The notes beneath the pieces were generated by a model, which saw only the letters and a list, made by a program, of their open reading frames with translations, made no database searches and had not been told where the DNA came from. A program made the position numbers and the translations under genes. From assembly GCA_963742725.1 (NCBI GenBank), contig CAVUMX010000003.1:1984001-2048000 (forward strand): a DNA stretch of 64,000 bases. Reading direction: 5' to 3'. Below, piece after piece: positions 58,760 to 64,000 of this stretch. Position 1 is the first letter of the stretch, and each line of letters starts with the position of its first letter. Source of the DNA: CAVVAL01 sp963742725 (GTDB lineage: Bacteria; Actinomycetota; Actinomycetes; Mycobacteriales; Cryptosporangiaceae).

Positions 58760-59823
58760 CGCGGGAGGACGAGCTGCTGGCCGATCTCCACGGTGGCGTC
58801 GTCGAGGTCGTTGAGGCGGCGGATCTCGGCGATCACCGCGCGACGGTCGACACCGGGTGCGTGGCGCTCCGCGATGTTCCACAGCGTGTCGCCCTCATGG
58901 ACGACCACGGTCGGACGCGGCCCCTGCGGCTCGGCGGAATCCCCCGCTGCCCTTGCCCCGGCCACCACGCCGGCTGCGGCGATCAGCGCCGCCGCGATCA
59001 GCACCAGCTGGGCCACCACCTTGCCGCGGCGGGTCAGCCGCACCGGGGCGTACTGCGCCGCGCCGCGACTGGCCGGACGTCGGGCCATCTCCGCCCCTGA
59101 CCGGGCTCGTCGCACCAGCCCGGGCTGGGGTCGCACGGCGAGCTCCCGCTCCGACCGCGCTGTCACCCGCCCGGCGTGGGACCGCCCGGCGAGCCCGCGC
59201 GCCTCCGACCGCGCGGCGAGCCCCCGCGACTTCGACGGCGCGGCCTCCTGCCCGGCGTGGGGCCGCCCGGCGAGCCTGCGTGACTCCGACCGCACCGCCT
59301 CCAGCCTGCGCATGTCCGCGCGCAACACGTCAGCCCGCGACACGCCCGCGCGCAGCAGATCCGCCCGGGACGCCTCCAAGCCAGCGTTCGCGATCCGCCC
59401 CGTCGGGGCTGGCCGCACAGCCTGCGATTCTCCTGGCCTCGCCGGTGCCTGCCGCGCGCCGGGCGATTCCCCGCGCCCCATCGACGTCTGCCGCGCAGCC
59501 TGCGATTCCCCTGACCTCGCCGCTGCCTGCCGCGCGCCGGGCGATTCCACCTGCGGCGCCTGCGCGCGATCCGCCCCTCGTGGCAGCGTGGGCGGCTGTT
59601 GACCGGCCGTCCCCGCCCCGGCCTGGCCCCGCCCCGTATCGCGCGCCGAGCCGGGCTGCGGTGGCGCCTCCCGCTGTCCGGCGCGCTCGGCCGCGCCGCC
59701 GACGACCAGGGCGAGCACCGGGATGCCCCCGCGCCGCCTACCCGCCGGTCGCTGCTGGACGACCCTCCGTGCCCGCTGCCGCCGTACCGGCAGAGCCGAG
59801 CCCTCGATCCGGCCCACGCTCAT
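58753..59823 (-). CDS. LysM-domain protein, probable SOS-induced cell-division regulator
   Basis: A 356-residue protein. Its C-terminal part has a membrane helix (VVAQLVLIAAALIAAAGVVAG, about residue 270-290) and a LysM domain (VVVHEGDTLWNIAERHAPGVDRRAVIAEIRRLNDLDD). The N-terminal about 250 residues are Arg/Ala/Gly/Pro-rich low complexity. It is divergent from lexA across three SOS boxes, as is Rv2719c of M. tuberculosis, a LysM protein that inhibits division after DNA damage. GGAGG precedes ATG 59823, but the conserved part begins much later and an internal start is possible. Homologues are usually shorter, so the long extension is odd. Confidence 0.7.
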   Translation of the reverse strand: MSVGRIEGSALPVRRQRARRVVQQRPAGRRRGGIPVLALVVGGAAERAGQREAPPQPGSARDTGRGQAGAGTAGQQPPTLPRGADRAQAPQVESPGARQAAARSGESQAARQTSMGRGESPGARQAPARPGESQAVRPAPTGRIANAGLEASRADLLRAGVSRADVLRADMRRLEAVRSESRRLAGRPHAGQEAAPSKSRGLAARSEARGLAGRSHAGRVTARSERELAVRPQPGLVRRARSGAEMARRPASRGAAQYAPVRLTRRGKVVAQLVLIAAALIAAAGVVAGARAAGDSAEPQGPRPTVVVHEGDTLWNIAERHAPGVDRRAVIAEIRRLNDLDDATVEIGQQLVLPRR

Positions 59824-59855
59824 GACCACCTCCAGTGACGCGCCGATCACGCTGG

Positions 59856-59871
59856 TCGAACAACTGTTCGA
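59856..59871. promoter_or_regulatory. SOS box 1 (LexA site)
   Basis: TCGAACAACTGTTCGA is a perfect palindromic actinobacterial SOS box (TCGAAC-N4-GTTCGA). It lies between the LysM and lexA genes and should repress both. Confidence 0.92.
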
Positions 59872-59887
59872 TCGAACGCCTGTACGA
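59872..59887. promoter_or_regulatory. SOS box 2 (LexA site)
   Basis: TCGAACGCCTGTACGA matches the box in 11 of 12 conserved positions and abuts box 1 directly. Confidence 0.8.
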
Positions 59888-59934
59888 TGTCTACCAGGTG
59901 GTTCTGACAAAATCGAGGATCTGCGGCGTGTTCT

Positions 59935-59950
59935 TCGAACATCTGTTTGA
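59935..59950. promoter_or_regulatory. SOS box 3 (LexA site)
   Basis: TCGAACATCTGTTTGA matches in 11 of 12 conserved positions, 92 bp before the lexA start. Confidence 0.85.
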
Positions 59951-60041
59951 ATCCCACGCCGCTTACCGCTAGCGTCTGTACCAACGCGCCGTCCACAGCG
60001 GACCGACGGCGGCGCGATCGGGGCGAGCAGCAGGAGGCGAC

Positions 60042-60794
60042 GTGGTGAAGCGCGGGCGCACACCAGCCAGGACGGCGACCGGTGACGCGAGCGAGAAGGG
60101 CAGCGGCGCGGTGCCGTTCCCGGATCCCAGCCCGGACACCAGCGGGCTGACCCCGCGCCAGCGCCGCATCCTCGAGGTGATCCGCGACTCCGTCGAGCGG
60201 CGGGGCTACCCGCCGAGCGTGCGAGAGATCGGCGAGGCCGTCGGGCTCACGTCACCGTCGAGCGTCTCCTACCAGCTGACGACGCTGCAGAAGAAGGGCA
60301 TGCTCCGGCGCGACCCGAACCGGCCACGCGCCGTCGACGTCCGCTCCCCCGCCGACATCGGCGGTGACAGCGAGCCCGCCGGCGGGCAGGCTTCCGTCGA
60401 GGAGTCGGGCAGCCGTCCGATCCCCGCGTACGTGCCGCTCGTCGGCCGGATCGCCGCTGGTGGACCGATCCTCGCCGAGGAGGCCGTGGAGGACGTCTTC
60501 CCGCTCCCCCGCGAGATCGTCGGCGAAGGCAACCTGTTCCTGCTCAAGGTCGTCGGTGACTCGATGGTCGACGCCGCGATCTGCGACGGCGACTGGGTCG
60601 TGGTCCGGCAGCAACCGGTCGCCGAGAACGGGGACATCGTCGCGGCGATGATCGACGGGGAAGCCACCGTCAAGACTCTCCGCCGCCGCGACGGGCACGT
60701 GTGGCTGCTGCCGCACAACCCGGCGTACGCGCCGATCCCTGGCGACGAAGCCACGGTCCTCGGCCGAGTCGTCACGGTCCTGCGCCGGCTCTGA
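60042..60794 (+). CDS. lexA: LexA repressor
   Basis: A 250-residue SOS repressor. The winged-helix N-terminus (LTPRQRRILEVIRDSVERRGYPPSVREIGEAVGL) is followed by the Ala139-Gly140 cleavage site in RIAAGGPI, catalytic Ser174 in GDSMVDAAI and Lys211 in GEATVKTL. It represses DNA-damage genes and self-cleaves on RecA-ssDNA. GTG 60042 (or GTG 60045) is preceded by GGAGG. A 35-residue unstructured N-terminal extension precedes the HTH. Three SOS boxes lie upstream, so it regulates itself and the divergent LysM gene. Confidence 0.97.
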   Translation: MVKRGRTPARTATGDASEKGSGAVPFPDPSPDTSGLTPRQRRILEVIRDSVERRGYPPSVREIGEAVGLTSPSSVSYQLTTLQKKGMLRRDPNRPRAVDVRSPADIGGDSEPAGGQASVEESGSRPIPAYVPLVGRIAAGGPILAEEAVEDVFPLPREIVGEGNLFLLKVVGDSMVDAAICDGDWVVVRQQPVAENGDIVAAMIDGEATVKTLRRRDGHVWLLPHNPAYAPIPGDEATVLGRVVTVLRRL

Positions 60795-61198
60795 CACTCC
60801 GGGCGCGAGGCGCGCAGCTCTACCGGCGCCGGCCACACCCGCGGCCCGGTGCCGCCAGACCGCCGCGCCGCTGTACGGCTGCGAAGCTGAACGGCTGCGA
60901 ACCCTGGCTGGCCGCGAGTTCTGGCTGGCGCCTGCCGCGACCGTGGGTGGCCGCAACGGCAGGCACCGAGCCGCCGGGCCGCGGCGGGTGGCTGGAGGCG
61001 ATGGAGCCTGGAAGCGCTGATGGCCGGGAGCGATCGATGGCCGCGCACTGAGCGGCGGTGATCCCAGCCGCCGCCGCGGCCGCGAGTGGATAGGCGCGCC
61101 AGCCGTGAGGCTGCGGCCCGGCGGGGTGGCCGCAGCTGGCGGTGGCCGCAGCGGCCCCGGTGGCCGGCGAAGCGGGCGGCGCACGTGGGTTCTGCAGC

Positions 61199-61241
61199 TT
61201 CGGGTGGGATCGGGTAGTCAGGCTCCGCGATCCCACCCGAA
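61199..61241. terminator. Hairpin downstream of lexA
   Basis: TTCGGGTGGGATCG (61199-61212) and CGATCCCACCCGAA (61228-61241) form a perfect 14-bp stem with a 15-nt loop. It lies well after lexA (about 400 bp) in the convergent gap. Confidence 0.55.
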
Positions 61242-61397
61242 ACCGGCGACCCCGGGCGCCGACGCGCCACCGACCAACGCCAACCCGGTCCGCGATCCCA
61301 ACCGAGCCACGCCGCTCCGGGCCCCGACGCGCCACCGACCAACGCCAACCCGGTCCGCGATCCCAACCGAGCCACGCCGCTCCGGGCCCCGACGCGC
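61224..61397. repeat. 65-bp tandem repeat
   Basis: GACGCGCCACCGACCAACGC starts at 61261 and 61326; a third, diverged start at 61391 follows (65-bp period). The 61224-61260 segment is a diverged first copy sharing TCCGCGATCCCA with the later units. Confidence 0.85.
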
Positions 61398-61472
61398 CGC
61401 CGGCGAGCGTTGGACCGGCAAGCGTGAGCCAGCCGGAACCACGCTCAGAGAACCGGAGCCAGGCCTAGGGAA

Positions 61473-63866
61473 TCAGTCGCGCGGGGTGCGGGAGCGCCAG
61501 TCGCGGGATTCGCGCGGCGGGGCTGACCACTGGCTCGTCTCCTCCGGCTCCGCGCGCCGCCCGGACGGGTCCCGACGCCCGCCATCCGGCGGACGCTCAC
61601 CGGACCGGCCACCGCTCATCTGGGCGGAGCCGGCAGCTCCAGCGGCGGACGGCCGCGTGGGAGGTGCGCCCGCGCCGTACGTGGTACCGACAGGCCGATC
61701 GCCCTCGCTCGGCGGCCGCGGTGGCTCGGGGGGTCGCGGCGAACCCGCTGGCCGCGCCTGTCCGGCCCCGGGCTGCCCAGCCGGGCGTGCCTGACCTGCG
61801 CCGGGTTGTCCGGCCGGCGGACGTGCCTGGCCCGCGGGCCTACCCTGCCCGGACGGCGGCGGCGCGGCGTGGCCGGACGGCGGCGCGGCGTGACCGGCAG
61901 GACGCGCCTGCCCGCCGGCCGGTCCCGCGTGCCTCGCCTGACCGGACGCCGGCGGCATCCCCGGACTCACCGGCCCGGACGGCGCCGCGTGCGCACCACC
62001 GGAACCCTGATCGACACCCGCGTGCCCCGCCGGACGGGCGGCACCACTCGCGGGGCCGGAACCTGGACGAGCCCCACCGCCGGGAGGCCCCGCCGGAGGG
62101 CGTGCAGCACCAGCCGCACCGCCGGGAGGCCCCGCTGGAGGACGTGCGGCACCCGCCGCGCCGGGAGGTGCAGAAGCCGGACGCGCCGCGCCCGATGGCG
62201 GACGGGCAGCACCAGCCGCGCCTCCGGGCGGCCCCGCCGCGCCAGTAGGCGGACGGGCAGCACCGCTCGCAGGCCCGGGCCGCCCCGTCGCGGGCTGACC
62301 AGCGGCTCCGCCCGGCTGCCCGGACGTCGGCCGCGCCGCGCTCGATCCGTATGTCGTCCCGCCGTACACCGTCCCGCGCGAGCCCGCCGGATCACCAGCA
62401 CCGGCCCCGGCGCCAGAACCAGGCCCCGCAGGAGATCCAGGCGCAGCAGCACCACGCCCGCCAGCCCCAGCACCCCAGGCCGCGTCGCCGCGCGGATCAG
62501 CACCCGCAGCAGGACCACCGCCGCCGTACACAGTCGCCTGCCGACCGCCAGCCCCGCCGGCACCAGCCCCAGCGCCCACACCGCCAGGACCACCAGCCCC
62601 AGCCCCGGCACCAGCACCCGCGCCGTACACAGTCCCCCGCCCGGCCCCGGCCGCCCCGGCTCCGGCCGCCGCGGAACCAGCCGGCCCGGAACCAGCCGGC
62701 CCGGAACCAGCCGCGCTCGACCCGTACACCGACCCGCCGGCACGCTGCATCATCACGGTCTCGGGCGATTCGGCGCCGAGCATGTCAGGCGGCGTGGGCC
62801 GCCCCGGACGCCGTTCCAGCTCCTCTTCTTCGGCCCGCTGCTTGCGGAAGCGGACGATCCCGACGATGCCGGCGATCAGCATGATCAGGCCGAGGGTGCC
62901 GATGACGGCGACGATGGCGCCGAGCTGGGAGTAGCCGATCGACGAGAAGCTGAAGCCGCCGTCGTCCTCCTTCGGCTTGGCGCCTGTCTTGGTGCCGCCC
63001 GCCGGCTCCGGACGCGCGGCCGGGGTCCACTCCATCATCTGGCTGGGGTTGGACGCGGACAGGGTCACGTAACCGACGCCGTCGCCGGTGAAGCTGATCG
63101 CCTGGCCGTCCTTCTCGTCGGGCAGCGGTGTCACCAGCGGCTTGTCCTTGAGCGCGGACAGGATGTCGGCCTTGACCTCCCACTCGTACACGTCGGTGAA
63201 GGTGCGGACGAGCACCTTCTTACCGTCGGGCGAGAGCGCCGCGCCGGTGACGACCGCGCGCCCGGCCGGGCCGACCGGACCGCCGGAGGTGGTCGACGCG
63301 GGGATCGTCAGGGTGCCGGCCGGCTTGAGGGCCGTCGTGCTGCCGGGCGTCTTGAGCGGGGCGGCCGTCGTGTAGAGCTTCGCGACGTTGCCGGCTTCCC
63401 TGGTGATGATCACGGGGATGCCGCTCGGCTCGACGACCATCGCGGCGGCGTCGTGCTTGCCGTCGGGGTACGTCAGCCGGAAGATGTCGGCCTTCTGGGC
63501 GCCCGCGGCGACCTTCTGGATGGCGACCGTCTCGCGCTCGGCCTCGGGGTCACCGATGTCGGCGACCCACAGCGCCTTGTCGGGGGTCTGGGCGAGGTCC
63601 TGCGGGGCGAACGGGTTGATGTCGGAGCGGAGTACGCGGCTCGGCTTGCACGCGGCGTCGAGCTGGAACAGCTCCAGCGCCGGGACCTCGTCGTTGACCG
63701 CCACCACCACGTACCCGCGGTCGACCGCGGTGATACCGGTGATTTTGGGAAGTTTGTCGTCATCCACCGTGCAGAGGACGGTGGGAGCCGCCGCGGCCAC
63801 GCCCGGCGTGAACACGACAGCGCCCACGCAGAGCATCGCTGAGGAGATCGCCAATAGCCGTCGCAC
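61473..63866 (-). CDS. Secreted propeller-like membrane protein with Gly/Ala/Pro-rich tail
   Basis: A 797-residue protein: signal peptide (LLAISSAMLCVGAVVFTPGVAAAA), an extracellular beta-propeller-like domain (about 30-285, with blade-like DPEAERETVAIQKV and AALSPDGKKVLVRT), one transmembrane helix (LGAIVAVIGTLGLIMLIAGIVGIV), and a long low-complexity cytosolic tail (about 340-797) of Gly, Ala, Pro and Arg. The tail repeats T-V-Y-G or T-T-Y-G about six times. The C-terminal half of the DNA is repetitive and may be hard to assemble. ATG 63866 is the start. The function is unknown; in actinobacteria it sits between hflX and lexA. Confidence 0.75.
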   Translation of the reverse strand: MRRLLAISSAMLCVGAVVFTPGVAAAAPTVLCTVDDDKLPKITGITAVDRGYVVVAVNDEVPALELFQLDAACKPSRVLRSDINPFAPQDLAQTPDKALWVADIGDPEAERETVAIQKVAAGAQKADIFRLTYPDGKHDAAAMVVEPSGIPVIITREAGNVAKLYTTAAPLKTPGSTTALKPAGTLTIPASTTSGGPVGPAGRAVVTGAALSPDGKKVLVRTFTDVYEWEVKADILSALKDKPLVTPLPDEKDGQAISFTGDGVGYVTLSASNPSQMMEWTPAARPEPAGGTKTGAKPKEDDGGFSFSSIGYSQLGAIVAVIGTLGLIMLIAGIVGIVRFRKQRAEEEELERRPGRPTPPDMLGAESPETVMMQRAGGSVYGSSAAGSGPAGSGPAGSAAAGAGAAGAGRGTVYGAGAGAGAGAGGPGGVGAGAGAGGAGGRQATVYGGGGPAAGADPRGDAAWGAGAGGRGAAAPGSPAGPGSGAGAGAGDPAGSRGTVYGGTTYGSSAARPTSGQPGGAAGQPATGRPGPASGAARPPTGAAGPPGGAAGAARPPSGAARPASAPPGAAGAARPPAGPPGGAAGAARPPAGPPGGGARPGSGPASGAARPAGHAGVDQGSGGAHAAPSGPVSPGMPPASGQARHAGPAGGQARPAGHAAPPSGHAAPPPSGQGRPAGQARPPAGQPGAGQARPAGQPGAGQARPAGSPRPPEPPRPPSEGDRPVGTTYGAGAPPTRPSAAGAAGSAQMSGGRSGERPPDGGRRDPSGRRAEPEETSQWSAPPRESRDWRSRTPRD

Positions 63867-63887
63867 GCTGGACAGTCTGACAGACCT

Positions 63888-64000
63888 CTACCAATCCCGG
63901 GCGTACGGTTCCAGTTCCGCGGCCAGCGACGCGCCGACGCGAGCGTGAATCGCGGTGCCGTCCGGGGTGTGTTCCTCGGCCAGCAGCTCACCGTGTTCGT
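63888..64000 (-). CDS. hflX: GTPase HflX, C-terminal fragment
   Basis: Only the last 37 residues are in the window, ending LAAELEPYARDW before a TAG at 63888-63890. The pattern (LLAEEHTPDGTAIHARVGASLAAELEPYA) matches the C-terminus of actinobacterial HflX, a ribosome-splitting GTPase, and the hflX-lexA neighbourhood is conserved in this phylum. The gene continues off the right edge. Confidence 0.65.
   Translation of the reverse strand, partial: EHGELLAEEHTPDGTAIHARVGASLAAELEPYARDW

Larger units (their letters stand above)
60795..61472. other. Non-coding gap downstream of lexA
   Basis: This 678-bp stretch between convergent lexA and the propeller-like gene contains a 14-bp-stem hairpin and a 65-bp tandem repeat (listed separately) plus GGCTGCGAA/CTGGC repeats near 60880-60930. 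No ORF in any frame is convincing. Confidence 0.7.

Noticed and set aside
61261..61397. Possible CRISPR array or attachment site
   Set aside because: Contiguous 65-bp repeats with no spacers and no integrase nearby.
61806..63842. 678-codon plus-strand frame opposite the propeller-like gene
   Set aside because: Arg/Thr/Pro-rich shadow; the minus-strand protein has a signal peptide and a membrane helix.
1..64000. tRNA and rRNA genes, IS elements, prophage or plasmid genes
   Set aside because: No clover-leaf-like sequence, transposase, integrase or phage structural gene was recognised by reading both strands.

Overview
The window is one contiguous stretch of a very high-G+C actinobacterial chromosome. 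Coding is dense on both strands, GTG starts are common (two genes appear to start with TTG), Shine-Dalgarno sites are clear, and no rRNA, tRNA, insertion sequence or CRISPR array was found. Actinobacterial families (DUF3039, DUF3099, DUF4192, IdeR-type DtxR, a class II ribonucleotide reductase with NrdR, a LysM gene divergent from lexA, an N-terminal GNAT fused to an NDP-forming acyl-CoA synthetase) point to Streptosporangiales, perhaps Thermomonosporaceae. The order is an inference, not a demonstrated placement.

Layout. 1-5.5 kb looks like the edge of a polyketide-type biosynthetic region: a FabG-like reductase, a membrane-anchored multicopper oxidase, a discrete acyltransferase and a SARP activator. 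5.5-14.4 kb holds DUF3039, the pseudouridine catabolism pair psuG/psuK, small membrane proteins, a GNAT, a base-excision glycosylase, an uncharacterised three-gene operon (membrane protein, cupin-like protein, HD hydrolase), a methyltransferase and dtd. 14.4-16.5 kb has two small helical proteins and glyA behind a ZTP (pfl) riboswitch. 16.7-23.3 kb has a BlaI-M56 peptidase pair with its operator, a group 2 sigma factor, and an acetyltransferase/AcuC deacetylase pair for reversible acetylation. 23.5-29.5 kb has a TetR regulator, an L,D-transpeptidase, a two-component system with a GerMN lipoprotein, and an IdeR-like repressor. 29.6-39.8 kb has a hydrolase, an amino-acid permease, a lipoprotein, DUF4192, a potassium channel, a RecQ helicase and a flavin-dependent oxidoreductase. 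39.9-44.3 kb has an HNH nuclease and a full PQQ operon pqqA-C-D-E-B, including a 35-codon pqqA. 44.5-50.2 kb is mixed housekeeping and accessory genes, including a macrodomain protein and an OGG-like protein.

The standout is 50.4-54.4 kb: a minus-strand operon of a CD-NTase, an E2-E1 fusion (Cap2-like), a JAMM isopeptidase (Cap3-like) and a DUF6602-like protein with PD-(D/E)xK-type residues. This is a type II CBASS anti-phage locus in which the fourth gene is the only candidate effector. It lacks an obvious SAVED, membrane, phospholipase or NucC-type effector, so it may define a little-described effector class.

54.8-64 kb is the conserved block nrdJ-nrdR, a LysM protein, three SOS boxes, lexA, a secreted propeller-like protein with a Gly/Ala/Pro-rich tail, and the C-terminus of hflX. 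Two diverged 68-bp copies of an undescribed dispersed repeat each lie between convergent genes (3230-3297 and 16594-16661).
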